Shown: positions 9,401 to 19,106 of the stretch, piece after piece
Position numbering within the stretch: position 1 is the stretch's first letter
How the letters are laid out: each line of letters begins with the position of its first letter
Origin: Ralstonia soli
GTDB taxonomy: Bacteria > Pseudomonadota > Gammaproteobacteria > Burkholderiales > Burkholderiaceae
Direction: 5' to 3'
Length of the DNA stretch: 64,000 nucleotides
NCBI RefSeq assembly: GCF_023955655.1
Contig: NZ_JAMXHT010000010.1
Location: forward strand, 87,005 to 151,004
The notes under the pieces: generated by a model
Told to the model about the DNA's origin: nothing
The model's database searches: none
The model's input: the letters and a program-made list of their open reading frames with translations, nothing else
Position numbers and translations under genes: made by a program

Positions 9401-9941
9401 GGGTGGTGGCTGGGGGGGCAATCGCGACGCGCGCAACAAGACCGTGGCCGGCGTCATCGTCGGCCAGCGCACGCAGATGACCCAGCGCGGCAAGATGCTG
9501 ATCGTCATGCTCGATGACGGCTCCGCCAGCGAAGCCACGGAAGTAACGGTCTTCAACGAAGTCTACGAAGCGAACCGTGCGCTGTTCAAGGAAGACGAAG
9601 TGCTGATCGTGCAGGGCAGCGCCCGTCACGACATGTTCACTGGCGGCGTTCGCGTCACGGCCGAATCCGTCATGGATATGACGCAGGCGCGTGCCAAGTT
9701 TGCACGGGCGATTCGTCTATCCATGAATGGCGATTCGACGGCGGCCAAGCTGCGCGATTTGCTCGCGCCGCATGTGGCGGCCGATGGCAATGGCGTCTCG
9801 GTGCGCATCAGCTACGTCTGCGAGCAGGCCCGCTGCGAAGCCGTGCTAGGCGATGCGTGGCGCATCGTGCCCAGCGAGGACGCGATTGCGGCGTTGCGCC
9901 AGGCGCTGGATGCCGAGAACGTGGCGACGGTCTACGAGTAG
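6405..9941 (+). CDS. dnaE: DNA polymerase III alpha subunit
   Basis: This 1178-residue protein is the replicative polymerase subunit. An N-terminal PHP domain begins at [11 protein letters not shown]. The polymerase palm follows, with [14 protein letters not shown] (368-380) and the catalytic aspartates in MPDFDIDF (about 407-414). After a helix-hairpin-helix region comes a beta-clamp binding motif QVSLFDL near residue 920, then an OB domain. The ATG at 6405 is chosen because [16 protein letters not shown] matches family N-termini; there is no ribosome-binding site. A glycine-rich insert lies near residues 994-1008 before the OB fold. Length and the clamp motif fit the main DnaE rather than the shorter error-prone DnaE2. 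Confidence 0.96.
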   Translation: MNSPRFVHLRLHSEYSVVDGNVRLDDAVKAAAKDGMGALALTDLANAFGLVRFYKEARGKGIKPIVGADVWITNHDERDKPSRLLLLVRNRQGYLNLCQLLARAWLSNQHRGRAEIAPEWFDEPGVEDAPLASGLLALSGAMGGDIGMALANGNDALARKLATNWSRVFPNAFYIELQRAGHAGTEVYIQQAVKLASAMQLPVVATHPVQFMTPDDFTAHEARTCISEGELLANPRRARRFTTDQYFKTQDEMCALFADIPSALANAVQIAQRCNLTLELGKPKLPLFPTPDGMSLDDYLVHLAKEGLEKRMEVLFPDEAVRESKRPEYYARLEFETGTIIKMGFPGYFLIVADFINWAKNNGVPVGPGRGSGAGSLVAYALGITDLDPLKYNLLFERFLNPERVSMPDFDIDFCQHGRDRVIQYVKEKYGKDAVSQIATFGTMAAKAAVRDVGRVLDLGYNFVDGVAKLIPFKPGKLVTLEEAKKEEPLLAEREANEEEVKQLLELAQRVEGMTRNVGMHAGGVLIAPGKLTDFCPLYTQGGEDAGVVSQYDKDDVEAVGLVKFDFLGLTTLTILDWAERYIRMLDPSKADWNCSQIPLTDKKAFDILKTANTVAVFQLESRGMQGMLKDAKPDRFEDIIALVALYRPGPMDLIPSFCARKHGREKVEYPDPRVEPVLKETYGIMVYQEQVMQMAQIVGGYSLGGADLLRRAMGKKKPEEMAEHRELFRNGAAKDGLTTEKADEIFDLMEKFAGYGFNKSHAAAYALLAYYTAWLKAHHPAEFMAANMSLAMDDTDKVKILYDDAVGKNGLKVLPPDINASQYRFAPTDAKTIRYGLGGIKGSGQGAIEDILRAREDGPFKDLFDFCERVDRRQVNRRTIEALVRAGAFDSLNENRAQLLASIGLAMEAAEQKAAAANQVSLFDLMSGDDAEAHRPELVDEPAWTTKRKLQEEKQALGFYLSGHLFDECREEVRRFARTTLADLAQEVTSKGNGGGGAGGGWGGNRDARNKTVAGVIVGQRTQMTQRGKMLIVMLDDGSASEATEVTVFNEVYEANRALFKEDEVLIVQGSARHDMFTGGVRVTAESVMDMTQARAKFARAIRLSMNGDSTAAKLRDLLAPHVAADGNGVSVRISYVCEQARCEAVLGDAWRIVPSEDAIAALRQALDAENVATVYE

Positions 9942-10023
9942 TTCGAAGATGGCGCAGGGGTGCCATCGCCGGGCACGGGCCTGGCATGACTACAGTCTTC
10001 ATACGATATCTACTAGAGCATCC

Positions 10024-11097
10024 ATGAACGTCGGAATCTCGTGCAACGCGCTGGGCTACAGCGGCGGAAGCGAGCGCTACGCGATGGACTTGGTGCGCGG
10101 CTTGCACGAGCGCGCCATCCGTCCCGTGTTCTTCGCCAAGATGGTGGACAAGGCGCTTCCGGAGTACAGCCAAGTCAAGGCCGTCGCACTGCCCACGCGC
10201 AAGCTGGGCAAACTCAATGACCACGTTTTCGGCTGGCTGGTGCGCCATCTGGCCAAGCGCGAGCATATTGACCTGATGATCGGCTGCAACCGCACCGGCG
10301 CGTCGGACATTGCCATCTGCGGTGGTACGCACATCGGCTACCTCAAGAGCTTTCCCAAGGACGCGGCATTCTGGGATCGCCAGCAGATCGAACTGGAGCG
10401 CCGTGATTACGTGCGCTCGCACGTGATCGTCGCGCACTCGAAGCTGATGGCGCAGGAGGTGCTCGATTACTACGACATCCCCGCCGCCAAAGTGAAGACG
10501 GTGTACCCGCCGGTGAGCGAGGCCAAGTTTTCGCCCGTGGACGAGGTCGAGCGTCAGCGCCTGCGTGACGAACTCGGCTTCGCCAAGGGCCGGGTCACGT
10601 TCGTGTTTCCCTCATCCAGCCACAAGCGCAAGGGGTATCCGTTGCTGGAGGCGTTTTTCTCCAAGACGGATCTCCCCGTGCAGTTGGCGGTGATCGGACG
10701 GCCGGTGTCGTCGTCCTCGCCCAACATCCGCTATCTCGGTTATCGCAAGGACATCGAGAACGTCTATCGCGCGGCCGACTACACGATTCTTGCCTCGCAT
10801 TACGAGCCGTTCGGTTTGATCGGGGTGGAGTCTGTGCTGTGCGGCACCCCCGCCGTGCTGGCGAGCAATATCGCCTGCACGGAGGTCATCTCGGACGAGG
10901 GCGCGCCCACGTTCGACGTGAACGATCCGGCCACGCTGGCGCGCACGATCGAGGCGGCTGTGGCGCGTGCGCAAGCGGGCCAGGCACGCTTGGCGAATCC
11001 GCGCGAACACCTGCGTTACGACCCGGGCATCGCGGCGCACATCGACGCCTTGCTTGCCTTGGCGCCCGGCGCGGAGGCAGCGCGATGGGTGGCTTGA
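10024..11097 (+). CDS. Glycosyltransferase family 4, LPS core biosynthesis
   Basis: The 357-residue protein has the GT4 (GT-B fold) pattern: an N-terminal acceptor domain beginning with a glycine-rich segment (ISCNALGYSGGSERYAMDLV) and a C-terminal nucleotide-sugar domain with the EPFGLIGVES signature, whose glutamates bind the donor. It resembles WaaG/RfaG-type LPS core transferases. The start ATG at 10024 gives MNVGISCNALG; the longer open frame lies in the dnaE tail. The gene begins 82 bases after dnaE and overlaps the O-antigen ligase by 13 bases, so it is the first gene of the LPS run. The sugar donor and acceptor cannot be read from the sequence. Confidence 0.85.
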   Translation: MNVGISCNALGYSGGSERYAMDLVRGLHERAIRPVFFAKMVDKALPEYSQVKAVALPTRKLGKLNDHVFGWLVRHLAKREHIDLMIGCNRTGASDIAICGGTHIGYLKSFPKDAAFWDRQQIELERRDYVRSHVIVAHSKLMAQEVLDYYDIPAAKVKTVYPPVSEAKFSPVDEVERQRLRDELGFAKGRVTFVFPSSSHKRKGYPLLEAFFSKTDLPVQLAVIGRPVSSSSPNIRYLGYRKDIENVYRAADYTILASHYEPFGLIGVESVLCGTPAVLASNIACTEVISDEGAPTFDVNDPATLARTIEAAVARAQAGQARLANPREHLRYDPGIAAHIDALLALAPGAEAARWVA

Positions 11098-12365
11098 TGC
11101 AACGTAGCCGGATGCTGGTGTCCAGCATGCCGGTGGCACTGGCTGTGCTCGGGATCGTCATCCTGCCGGCCTTCATGTTGTCAGTGACCGGTGCTGCGTT
11201 TCTGGCCTTCACGCTGTTGTTGATTGCGGCGTTCGGGTCGATGCTGGCTTCGCCCGCAGAGATCATGGGCCGACTGCGTGCGATGTGGCGCGAGCACCGT
11301 CGGCTGATCCTCGCCATGGCGGCCATGCCGACGGCAATGCTGATCAGTGCGCTGCTGAATCCTGCAGCGCCGCGCAGTGTGCCGTTTGCTTATGGCCGGC
11401 TCTGGTTGATCGGGTTTGTGCTGTTTGTGCTGTTGCAATTGTCGCCCAAGCAGCTGCAGAGGGTGCAGTGGGGCTGTGTTGCGGGGGCACTCGCTTCGGT
11501 GGTCTGGGCGTATCTCGAATTGCGCGTGGCGCGAGCAGATAGGGTCGGGGCGTTTGCCAACGCGATCCCGTTCGGGAATCTGTCACTGCTGATGGGTTTG
11601 TTCTCGTTGATTTCGATTGGCTGGTCCAAGGAAGACGGCTGGCCGCTCGTCGCTTTGCGCGTGGTGGCTGGCGGGGGCGGGCTTTACGCGTCGTACCTGT
11701 CGCAGTCCCGCGGTGGCTGGATCGCGATTCCGGTGCTGCTGCTGATTGCCGTGGCGACGCTGCGGCATGTGAGCTGGCAGAAGCGTGTGACGGCTTTGCT
11801 AGTGTTCTTTGCCTTGTTGGCTGCCGTGTGTGCGTCCTCCACCATCGTTCGCACGCGCTTTGATCAAGCAACGAACGATATTCGCGCCTACCAAGCGGGC
11901 CAAACCAATACCTCGGTCGGTATTCGCTTCCAGTTGTGGAAGGCCGCCACGATGATGCTGGAGCGCCACCCGCTGGCCGGCGTAGGCAGGGGGCGGTTTG
12001 AACCGACGCTGAAGGCCCTTCACGCAGAGGGTGTGATCACGCAGGAGGCCACCGCCTTCGAGCATGCCCATAACGAGTTTCTATACAATGGCGCCACGCT
12101 TGGCGTGCTGGGCATCGGCGCATTGCTGGCGCTCTATCTGGTGCCTTCCATGTACTTCCTGCGTGCCGCGCAGTGCGATGACCGCATCCTGCGCACTACC
12201 GGTGCAATGGGCCTCACACTGTGCGTCGGCTTCATGTTGTTTGGTTTGACCGAGGTGATGTTCATCATCGCGCAGACCGTGGTGTTTTACAGCGTGATGG
12301 TGGCCGTGTTCACCGCGCATATTCATCGGCGTCGGCAGGAGCTTGGCGCCAACCCTGTTCTCTGA
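11085..12365 (+). CDS. O-antigen ligase family membrane protein (WaaL-like)
   Basis: This 426-residue inner-membrane protein has about ten to twelve hydrophobic segments and a long periplasmic loop in the second half, containing the RFQLWKAATMMLERHPLAGV region typical of the Wzy_C domain. The family attaches O-antigen to lipid A-core, or polymerises O-antigen. Its position among core glycosyltransferases and next to msbA favours the ligase. The start is the ATG at 11085, with GGAGG seven bases upstream; an ATG at 11097 that forms TGATG with the preceding stop is an alternative four codons later. Both imply coupling to the upstream gene. Confidence 0.85.
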   Translation: MGGLMQRSRMLVSSMPVALAVLGIVILPAFMLSVTGAAFLAFTLLLIAAFGSMLASPAEIMGRLRAMWREHRRLILAMAAMPTAMLISALLNPAAPRSVPFAYGRLWLIGFVLFVLLQLSPKQLQRVQWGCVAGALASVVWAYLELRVARADRVGAFANAIPFGNLSLLMGLFSLISIGWSKEDGWPLVALRVVAGGGGLYASYLSQSRGGWIAIPVLLLIAVATLRHVSWQKRVTALLVFFALLAAVCASSTIVRTRFDQATNDIRAYQAGQTNTSVGIRFQLWKAATMMLERHPLAGVGRGRFEPTLKALHAEGVITQEATAFEHAHNEFLYNGATLGVLGIGALLALYLVPSMYFLRAAQCDDRILRTTGAMGLTLCVGFMLFGLTEVMFIIAQTVVFYSVMVAVFTAHIHRRRQELGANPVL

Positions 12366-12377
12366 GATCGCTTCCGC

Positions 12378-13151
12378 ATGTCTGCATCCAATCGAGCCAC
12401 GCTCGCCGTCATCATCGTCGCCAAGAACGAAGCCGCTGACATCGGCGATTGCATCCGCTCGGTGCGCGACTGGGCGGATGACGTCATCGTCTTCGATTCC
12501 GGCAGCACCGACGGCACGCAGGACATCTGCCGGCAACTGGGCGCGCGCGTGTTCGAGACCGACTGGCCCGGCTACGGCGAACAGTCGAACCGCGCCTTGC
12601 GCGAAGCCCGTACCGATTGGGTGCTCTCGCTGGATGCCGACGAGCGCATCAGCCCTGAGCTGCGCGCCGAGATGATCGCCGTACTGGAATCGGGCAGCTC
12701 GCACACCGTATATTCGATGCCGCGCAGTTCGAGTTTTTGCGGCCGCTTCATGAAACATTCGGGCTGGTGGCCCGATCGCATCCGCCGCTTCTTCAAGCGC
12801 GAGTTGGTGACGTTCTTCGATGCGCCGGTGCACTCGCATCTCGTCTTCGAGGGTACGGTGGGCGATTTCCGCGCACCGATCATCCATTACTCGATCCCCG
12901 ACCTGCGGGCCGCGCTCGACAAGGCCAACGACTATTCGACCGCCGGTGCGGCAGCAGCCTTTGCCAAGGGCAAGCGCGCCTCGCTGGGCAGCGCGATTGG
13001 CCACGGGCTTTGGGCCTTCATCCGCACGTACATCATTCAGCGCGGGTTCCTGGACGGCGCGGAGGGCTTCATGCTGGCCGTATCGAACGCCGAAGGCACC
13101 TACTACCGTTACGTCAAGCTGATGATGCTGCACCGTCATGGCAAACGCTGA
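12378..13151 (+). CDS. Glycosyltransferase family 2, WaaE/KdtX-like
   Basis: The 257-residue protein has a GT-A fold: LAVIIVAKNEAADIGDCI at the start, DSGSTDGT and the metal-binding LDADERI motif. This matches the WaaE (KdtX) family, which adds glucose to the first heptose of the LPS core in several Gram-negative bacteria. It starts 12 bases after the ligase gene and overlaps the next glycosyltransferase by 14 bases, consistent with one operon. The exact sugar is inferred from the family only. Confidence 0.87.
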   Translation: MSASNRATLAVIIVAKNEAADIGDCIRSVRDWADDVIVFDSGSTDGTQDICRQLGARVFETDWPGYGEQSNRALREARTDWVLSLDADERISPELRAEMIAVLESGSSHTVYSMPRSSSFCGRFMKHSGWWPDRIRRFFKRELVTFFDAPVHSHLVFEGTVGDFRAPIIHYSIPDLRAALDKANDYSTAGAAAAFAKGKRASLGSAIGHGLWAFIRTYIIQRGFLDGAEGFMLAVSNAEGTYYRYVKLMMLHRHGKR

Positions 13152-13980
13152 TCGGCCGCGCCGTATCGCTCTCATTGTCACGACGTACAACCGGCCGGAC
13201 GCGCTCGCCCGCGTGCTGGCCGGTTGCGGTGCGCAAACAGATCAAGCCTTCGACGTGATTGTCGCGGACGATGGTTCGCGCGATGACACGCGGGTGGCGG
13301 TGGAGGCCGCGGCCAAGGCGGCGCCGTATCCGTTGCGCCACGTCTGGCATCCTGACGACGGCTTTCGCGCCGCTGAAATTCGCAACCGCGGCGTGCTGGC
13401 AACGGAGGCCGATTACCTTGTCTTTCTCGATGGCGATTGCGTGCCGCGTCCTGACTTTGTCGCCCGGCATCGCGCGTTGGCCGAGCCGGGGCGGTTGCTG
13501 TCCGGCAGCCGCATTCTGCTGGACGAGGAATTGACGCGCGAGGTTGTGGCTCAGCAGGTCGACATCCATCTGAAGGACCGCGCGTACTGGTTCGGGGCCT
13601 GGCGTGCGGGCCGCATCAACAAGTTCTTGCCGTTGCTGGTGCCGGGGCTGCCGGTGCCGCGTACGTTCAAGGACACCAGCCTGCGCGGCATCAAGAGTTG
13701 CAACCTGGGCGTCTGGCGCCGCGATTTCGAGCGTGTGAACGGCTTCGACCAGAGCTTCGTCGGCTGGGGCCATGAAGATGCCGACCTAGCCGTGCGCCTC
13801 TACAACGCAGGCGTACGGCGCAAGCGCGGCTTCTGTGCCACCGAGGTCTTCCACCTGTGGCACCGCGAGCGGTCGCGCGAGCAGGAAAGCCCCAACTACG
13901 GCCGCATGATGGCGCGCCGCAATACGGACATCATCCGGGCGGAATCCGGGCTGGCAGAACTGCGAGGGCAGAGCGCCTGA
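13138..13980 (+). CDS. Glycosyltransferase family 2 with galactosyltransferase-type C-terminal domain
   Basis: This 280-residue protein shows a GT2 N-terminal domain (IALIVTTYNRPDAL, DDGSRDDT and a LDGDCVPRPDF metal site). The second half has the C-terminal motif GFDQSFVGWGHEDADLAVRL, found in chondroitin-polymerase and galactosyltransferase-type enzymes. It overlaps the upstream gene by 14 bases and is the last plus-strand member of the transferase run. It converges with the GT25 gene 16 bases away. It probably modifies LPS core or O-antigen; the sugar specificity is unknown. Confidence 0.85.
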   Translation: MANADRPRRIALIVTTYNRPDALARVLAGCGAQTDQAFDVIVADDGSRDDTRVAVEAAAKAAPYPLRHVWHPDDGFRAAEIRNRGVLATEADYLVFLDGDCVPRPDFVARHRALAEPGRLLSGSRILLDEELTREVVAQQVDIHLKDRAYWFGAWRAGRINKFLPLLVPGLPVPRTFKDTSLRGIKSCNLGVWRRDFERVNGFDQSFVGWGHEDADLAVRLYNAGVRRKRGFCATEVFHLWHRERSREQESPNYGRMMARRNTDIIRAESGLAELRGQSA

Positions 13981-13996
13981 CCGGGCGAAGCTGCGC

Positions 13997-14779
13997 TCAC
14001 CAAGTCTTTTTCTGCTTGGCGAGGCCAAGGAATGGCCGTACGAAGATCTGGTAGAGAAACTTGCGCACAAAGAGTTGACGCAGATGATGTCCAGCCCCCA
14101 GCCGGTCATCTGCCTCGCGGCTCTTGATGGCACGATCAGCCTCCAGGTTGGAGCCACTGTCGAAGTTCTGCACGCCGATCACATACGGTACGACCGCGCG
14201 CATCTGCACGATCCCCTCGCGCTCGAATTTGTACCAGTAGTCGGCTGCCAGCCACACGGGGTAAAGCTGCTCGACCATGCGTTTGGCTGCTGCGCGTGTG
14301 ACGAAATAGCCATGCGCCAGCCACTGGTAGTTGGCGAGCTTGACGATGCTGTGAGCCGCGGTCAGCGGCTTGGCGCTGCGCTTGTAATAGCGATCGATGT
14401 GCGTGAGCAGCGTGACGACGGGCTCGTCGGGTGATACCTGCTGTACGAGGGCGTCGAGCACGGCGGCCACGTCCGGCCCGAGTTTCGCGTCGTCTTCGAG
14501 GATGAGCGCGTAGGGCAGGTTCTGTTCCAGCATCGCCCGATAGACGCCCAGGTGGCTTAATGCACAGCCGACTTCGCCGACGGTCAGTTCACGGCTTTGG
14601 GCGATCGCGCGGGCGTGGTCGTAGTGGCGCGACAGTTCGTCGGCGGGCAGTGCCTTGCCGTACACACCAGGAAAGCGGCTGTGCGACAGACCCAGGGCAT
14701 CGAGTTGGCGTTCCAGCGCGTGGCGACGGCCGGTATCGTGGTCGAGATTGATAAAAAACGTGGGAACGCGCGAACTCAT
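13997..14779 (-). CDS. Glycosyltransferase family 25 (LPS biosynthesis)
   Basis: The 260-residue protein fits the GT25 family, which includes the LPS beta-1,4-galactosyltransferases of Neisseria and Haemophilus. The N-terminus (VPTFFINLDHDTGRRHALERQL), the GEVGCALSHLGVYR signature and the ILEDDAKL metal motif are all visible. The C-terminal ~30 residues are basic and hydrophobic. It is the only gene of the LPS cluster on the minus strand, placed between the transferase run and msbA and divergent from msbA. The donor sugar is not known. Confidence 0.87.
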   Translation of the reverse strand: MSSRVPTFFINLDHDTGRRHALERQLDALGLSHSRFPGVYGKALPADELSRHYDHARAIAQSRELTVGEVGCALSHLGVYRAMLEQNLPYALILEDDAKLGPDVAAVLDALVQQVSPDEPVVTLLTHIDRYYKRSAKPLTAAHSIVKLANYQWLAHGYFVTRAAAKRMVEQLYPVWLAADYWYKFEREGIVQMRAVVPYVIGVQNFDSGSNLEADRAIKSREADDRLGAGHHLRQLFVRKFLYQIFVRPFLGLAKQKKTW

Positions 14780-14966
14780 TGCGGTAGCGTCAGGTGATGC
14801 GCGGGTGCGTATTGTCCGGCGATTGCGCGGCGGGATGGGCCGGGTAGTGGATTGCCGCTAAAATGCCGGGTCGCCCGTCTGTCTGATGGCACGCGCAGCA
14901 ACGCATCTTGCCGGCAGTGCCGGTCGCCATGCGACGCAGGCTGCCCACCCTTATTCGAAAACCGCC

Positions 14967-16733
14967 GTGAGTATACAAGCAAAGTCCGACCACTCTTCCA
15001 CCAAGCCGTTGCTCAAGCGCTTGTGGACCTACCTGCGCCCAGAGTTGACCGCCTTCGTTCTGGCCATGGTCGCCATGGGCGTGGTGGCCGCCACGGAGGG
15101 GATCATCCCCAAGGTCGTGAAAGACCTGCTGGACCAAGGCTTCGGGGGCGAATACGCCGGCAAGCTGTGGCAGGTGCCGGCCATGCTGGTGGGCATTGCC
15201 GTGGTGCGCGGCGTGGCGCAGTTTGCGTCGACGTACCTACTGAGCCTGGTGTCGAACAAGGTGCTGCTGAACCTGCGCATGAAGATGTTCGAGCGCCTGC
15301 TGCAGGCGCCGGCTTCGTACTATCAGCGCAATACGGCGGCGTCGATCATCAATGCGGTGATCTTCGAGGTCAACCAGGTGCTGCAGGTGCTGACCGGCGT
15401 GTTCATCACGCTGGTGCGCGATTCGATGACGGTACTGGCGCTGCTGATCTTCCTCTTCTATACCAACTGGCGCTTGACGCTGGTGGTGGCGGTAATTTTG
15501 CCGGTCATCGGCTTGCTGATGTCGCGCATCAACCGCCGCCTGCGCTCGCTCAACCGTGAAAGCCAGAACCTGACCAACCAGGCCGCCTACGTGGTGGAAG
15601 AGGCCGTTGGCGGCTACAAGGTCGTCAAGCTGCACGGCGGCGAAGCGTATGAATCGCTGCGCTTCAACGCCATGACCAACCGGCTGCGCGGCTATGCCAT
15701 GCGCGTGGCCGTGGCCGGCGGCCTGAACCAGCCGGTGACGCAGTTCCTGGCAGCGCTGGCGCTGTCCATCATCCTGGCAATTGCCATGCTGCAGGCGCAG
15801 GCCAACCAGACCACGGTCGGCGGCTTTACCGGCTTTGTGATGGCGATGCTGTTGCTGATCTCGCCGCTTAAGCACCTGACCGACGTGAACCAGCCGCTGC
15901 AGCGCGGCCTGACCGCCGCCGAATTCATCTTCGGCCTGATCGATACGCCGATCGAACCGCAAGAAGGTGGCAAGCAGATCGACCGCGCCCGCGGCGACAT
16001 CCGCTTCGATAACGTCACCTTCCGCTATGGCGAAGATGGTCGTGCGGCGCTCGACAGCATCAACCTGCACGTCAAGCCGGGCGAAATCGTTGCGCTGGTG
16101 GGCCCGTCGGGCAGCGGCAAGACCACGCTGGTGAACTTGCTGCCACGTTTCTTTGATCCGACCTCGGGCACCATTTCCCTGGATGGGGATGCACTGGCCG
16201 ACCTCTCGCTGCACGACCTGCGCCGTCAGATCGCCTTTGTGAGCCAGGACGTGGTGCTGTTCAACGACACCATCGCTGCCAACGTGGCGTATGGCGCGCG
16301 TGATGCCACCGAGATCGACATGGCGCGCGTGCGCCGTGCGCTGGAAGCGGCCTACCTGACGGATGTGGTGGACAACCTGCCCGAAGGCATCGACACCAAC
16401 ATCGGCGACAACGGCTCGAAGCTGTCGGGCGGCCAGCGCCAACGCCTGGCGATTGCCCGCGCGATCTACAAGGATGCGCCGATCCTGATCCTGGACGAAG
16501 CGACCTCCGCGCTCGACTCCGAATCCGAGCGCCAGGTGCAGGCCGCGCTGGAGCGGCTGATGGAAGGCCGCACGACGCTGGTGATTGCACACCGCCTGTC
16601 GACCATCGAAAACGCCGATCGCATCGTCGTGCTCGAGCACGGCAAGATTGCCGAAGCCGGCACGCACCGCGAACTCATCGACCGCGATGGGTTGTATGCT
16701 GGACTGCATCGCATCCAGTTCGCCACCCAGTAG
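14967..16733 (+). CDS. msbA: Lipid A export ATP-binding/permease protein MsbA
   Basis: This is a fused ABC half-transporter of about 588 residues that flips core-lipid A across the inner membrane. Six transmembrane helices fill the first ~330 residues. The nucleotide-binding domain has Walker [10 protein letters not shown] (about 378-386), the signature [10 protein letters not shown] (about 486), Walker [13 protein letters not shown] and the H-loop IAHRLSTI. I chose the GTG at 14967 ([11 protein letters not shown]), which gives the usual family length; an in-frame ATG at 14886 would add 27 residues of unconvincing sequence. Neither has a good ribosome-binding site. The stop codon forms part of a large inverted repeat. 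Confidence 0.92.
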   Translation: MSIQAKSDHSSTKPLLKRLWTYLRPELTAFVLAMVAMGVVAATEGIIPKVVKDLLDQGFGGEYAGKLWQVPAMLVGIAVVRGVAQFASTYLLSLVSNKVLLNLRMKMFERLLQAPASYYQRNTAASIINAVIFEVNQVLQVLTGVFITLVRDSMTVLALLIFLFYTNWRLTLVVAVILPVIGLLMSRINRRLRSLNRESQNLTNQAAYVVEEAVGGYKVVKLHGGEAYESLRFNAMTNRLRGYAMRVAVAGGLNQPVTQFLAALALSIILAIAMLQAQANQTTVGGFTGFVMAMLLLISPLKHLTDVNQPLQRGLTAAEFIFGLIDTPIEPQEGGKQIDRARGDIRFDNVTFRYGEDGRAALDSINLHVKPGEIVALVGPSGSGKTTLVNLLPRFFDPTSGTISLDGDALADLSLHDLRRQIAFVSQDVVLFNDTIAANVAYGARDATEIDMARVRRALEAAYLTDVVDNLPEGIDTNIGDNGSKLSGGQRQRLAIARAIYKDAPILILDEATSALDSESERQVQAALERLMEGRTTLVIAHRLSTIENADRIVVLEHGKIAEAGTHRELIDRDGLYAGLHRIQFATQ

Positions 16734-16848
16734 AGACCGCCGAGAAAATGATTCTGACGGCCCAGCGCCGCCTTGCCGTACGATTTGTACTGTCAGCGTC
16801 GGCGCTGAACCGTCAGAACCGCTTCGCTTCATTTTTCGACGGTCTCTA
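16731..16848. repeat. 118-bp nested inverted repeat after msbA
   Basis: Four pairs of arms nest around one centre: TAGAGACCG (16731-16739) with CGGTCTCTA (16840-16848); GCCGAGAAAATGA (16739-16751) imperfectly with TCATTTTTCGAC (16829-16840); TTCTGACGG (16752-16760) with CCGTCAGAA (16810-16818); CAGCGCCG (16763-16770) with CGGCGCTG (16800-16807). GTAC (16778-16781) and GTAC (16787-16790) close the loop. A 10-base bulge lies on the right arm. There is no T tract, so it is not a simple terminator. It begins on the msbA stop codon and ends 45 bases before the next gene. It may be a miniature mobile or REP-like element or a structured RNA. Confidence 0.75.
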
Positions 16849-16893
16849 GCCCTTCGGGCGGCGTGCTCAGATGCTCAAACCAAAGGAGACATC

Positions 16894-17487
16894 GTGACTG
16901 CCACGCCGCCCATCAGCCGGTTCCCTGTTCCTGAACTGGCCGACATTCCCGAAGACATTCGCGCACGCATCCTCGAGGTGCAGGAGAAGACCGGCTTTGT
17001 GCCGAACGTTTTTCTCGCGCTATCACACCGGCCCGACGAGTGCCGCGCCTTCTTCGCCTACCACGACGCGCTGATGCTGCGTGAGGGCAGCCGCCTGACC
17101 AAGGGCGAGCGCGAGATGATCGTGGTGGCCACATCCGGCGCGAACCAGTGCCTGTATTGCGTGGTCGCGCACGGCGCCATCCTGCGTATCTACGAGAAAA
17201 ATCCGCTCGTGGCCGACCAGGTGGCCGTCAACTACCGCAAGGCCGATATCACCCCGCGCCAGCGCGCCATGCTCGATTTTGCGATGAAGGTCTGTACCGC
17301 TTCACATACCGTCAACGAAGCCGACTACGAAGCATTGCGCGCGCATGGCTTCGATGAGGAAGACGTGTGGGATATCGCGGGTATCACGGCGTTCTTCGGC
17401 TTGTCGAACCGCATGGCGAACGTGATTTCGATGCGGCCGAACGAGGAGTTCTTCCTGCTAGGCCGCCTGCCGCGCGAAAAAAAGTAA
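16894..17487 (+). CDS. Peroxidase-related protein, AhpD/carboxymuconolactone decarboxylase-like
   Basis: The 197-residue protein matches the uncharacterised peroxidase-related branch of the CMD/AhpD fold. The redox motif CLYCVVAHG (Cys-x2-Cys-x3-His) is present, as in AhpD, whose cysteines serve peroxide defence. The start is a GTG at 16894 behind a good AAAGGAGA. It is a stand-alone gene between msbA and the convergent rng. Its partner reductase is not evident nearby, so its actual substrate is unknown. Confidence 0.85.
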   Translation: MTATPPISRFPVPELADIPEDIRARILEVQEKTGFVPNVFLALSHRPDECRAFFAYHDALMLREGSRLTKGEREMIVVATSGANQCLYCVVAHGAILRIYEKNPLVADQVAVNYRKADITPRQRAMLDFAMKVCTASHTVNEADYEALRAHGFDEEDVWDIAGITAFFGLSNRMANVISMRPNEEFFLLGRLPREKK

Positions 17488-17506
17488 GCGCCTGGAGTCA
17501 GGCGCT
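17478..17506 (-). terminator. Terminator for rng (minus strand)
   Basis: The perfect stem AGCGCCTG/CAGGCGCT (17487-17494 and 17499-17506) has a 4-base loop. Read on the minus strand just after the rng stop, it is followed by a run of seven Ts. It overlaps the end of the convergent AhpD-like gene. Confidence 0.6.
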
Positions 17507-17512
17507 GTGCGA

Positions 17513-18982
17513 CTACATCAGGATGATGTCGTACTGCTCCTGGCTCGCCGCCGAGGATTCCACCTGCAATGAAATCGGCTTGCCAATGAAATCGCCCAGC
17601 ATCGCAAGGTGCTGGCTTTCCTCTTCCAGGAACAAGTCGATCACCGATTGTGAAGCGAGGATGCGGAACTCGCGCGGATTGAACTGCCGCGACTCGCGCA
17701 TGATCTCGCGCAGGATGTCGTAGCACACCGTGCGCGGCGTTTTCACCTGGCCCTTGCCCTGGCACACCGGGCACTGCTCGCACAGCACGTGCGCGAGCGA
17801 TTCCCGGGTACGTTTGCGCGTCATCTCCACCAGCCCCAGCTGCGAGAAGCTGTTGACCGTGATGCGCGTGCGGTCGCGCGACAGTGCCTTGCGCAGCTCG
17901 GCCAGCACCGCATCGCGATGCTCGGCGGACTCCATGTCGATGAAGTCGATGATGATGATGCCGCCCAGGTTGCGCAGCCGCAGTTGCCGCGCGATGGTGT
18001 GCGCGGCTTCCAGGTTGGTCTTGAAGATCGTGTCGTCAAAGTTGCGCGCGCCCACGTAGCCACCGGTGTTGACGTCGATGGTCGTCATCGCTTCGGTCTG
18101 GTCGATCATCAGGTAGCCACCCGACTTCAGATCGACCCGGCGCGACAGCGCGCGCTCGATCTCCGCCTCGATGTTGTACAAATCGAAGATCGGCCGCTCG
18201 CCCGTGTAGTGCGTCAGGCGCTCGACCACCGCCGGCGTGTATTCCTGCGCAAATTCGATCAGCTTCTGATGATTCTCGCGCGAATCGACCTGGATGCTGC
18301 GCGTTTCGTCCGTCACGAAATCGCGCAGCACGCGCTGTGCGAGGTTCAGGTCCTGATACAGGATCGATGGCGCGGGCAGGGTAGTGGCGTTGTGGCGGAT
18401 GGTCGCCCAGATCTTGCGCAGGTAGGCAACGTCGTTGGCAAGTTCTTCGTCTGTCGCTTCCTCGGCGATGGTGCGCACGATGAAGCCGCCACGCTCCTCG
18501 GTTGGCACCATCGCGGTCACGCGGGCACGTAGCGCTTCACGCTCGGCCTCATTGCCGATCTTCTGCGAGATGCCGATGTGTGGGTCCTGCGGCAGGTACA
18601 CCAGCGTGCGGCCGGCAATGCTGACCTGCGTAGACAGCCGCGCGCCCTTGGTGCCGATCGGGTCCTTGATGACTTGCACCATCAGCGCCTGACCTTCGAA
18701 CAGCGTTTTCTCGATGGCGACCTGCGGCGTGGGCGGGGCGTCCTTCGCATCGCGCGGGTGCCAGATATCAGCCACGTGCAGGAAGGCGGCGCGCTCCAGG
18801 CCGATGTCGATAAAGGCAGACTGCATGCCAGGCAGCACGCGCACGACCTTGCCGAGATAGATGTTGCCGACCAGGCCGCGCGTAAGCGTGCGCTCGATGT
18901 GGAGCTCCTGAACGGCGGCTTGCTGGACGATGGCCACGCGCGTTTCTTGTGGCGTGATATTGACGAGGATGTCTTCGGACAT
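17513..18982 (-). CDS. rng: Ribonuclease G
   Basis: This 489-residue endoribonuclease matures the 5' end of 16S rRNA and helps turn over mRNA. The S1 domain falls at about residues 38-120. The catalytic aspartates are D303 (TIDVNTGG) and D346 (IIIIDFIDM), the same numbers as in RNase E. The zinc-link cysteines are C401, C404 and C407 in CEQCPVCQGKG. It lacks the long C-terminal scaffold of RNase E, so it is RNase G. The start is the ATG at 18982. It is the last gene of the rsfS-rlmH-maf-rng run on this strand. Confidence 0.94.
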   Translation of the reverse strand: MSEDILVNITPQETRVAIVQQAAVQELHIERTLTRGLVGNIYLGKVVRVLPGMQSAFIDIGLERAAFLHVADIWHPRDAKDAPPTPQVAIEKTLFEGQALMVQVIKDPIGTKGARLSTQVSIAGRTLVYLPQDPHIGISQKIGNEAEREALRARVTAMVPTEERGGFIVRTIAEEATDEELANDVAYLRKIWATIRHNATTLPAPSILYQDLNLAQRVLRDFVTDETRSIQVDSRENHQKLIEFAQEYTPAVVERLTHYTGERPIFDLYNIEAEIERALSRRVDLKSGGYLMIDQTEAMTTIDVNTGGYVGARNFDDTIFKTNLEAAHTIARQLRLRNLGGIIIIDFIDMESAEHRDAVLAELRKALSRDRTRITVNSFSQLGLVEMTRKRTRESLAHVLCEQCPVCQGKGQVKTPRTVCYDILREIMRESRQFNPREFRILASQSVIDLFLEEESQHLAMLGDFIGKPISLQVESSAASQEQYDIILM

Positions 18983-19106
18983 GGGGATACCTGGAGAGCG
19001 GGTTTCAGCACCCGCCTCTGGGCTTGTCGTGCGCGCCCGAAGCGTGTCTTGAAACCGGCCCTCGCACACGGATAGGTGTGCGGGTTACAGCGTGTACGGC
19101 TTGGGG

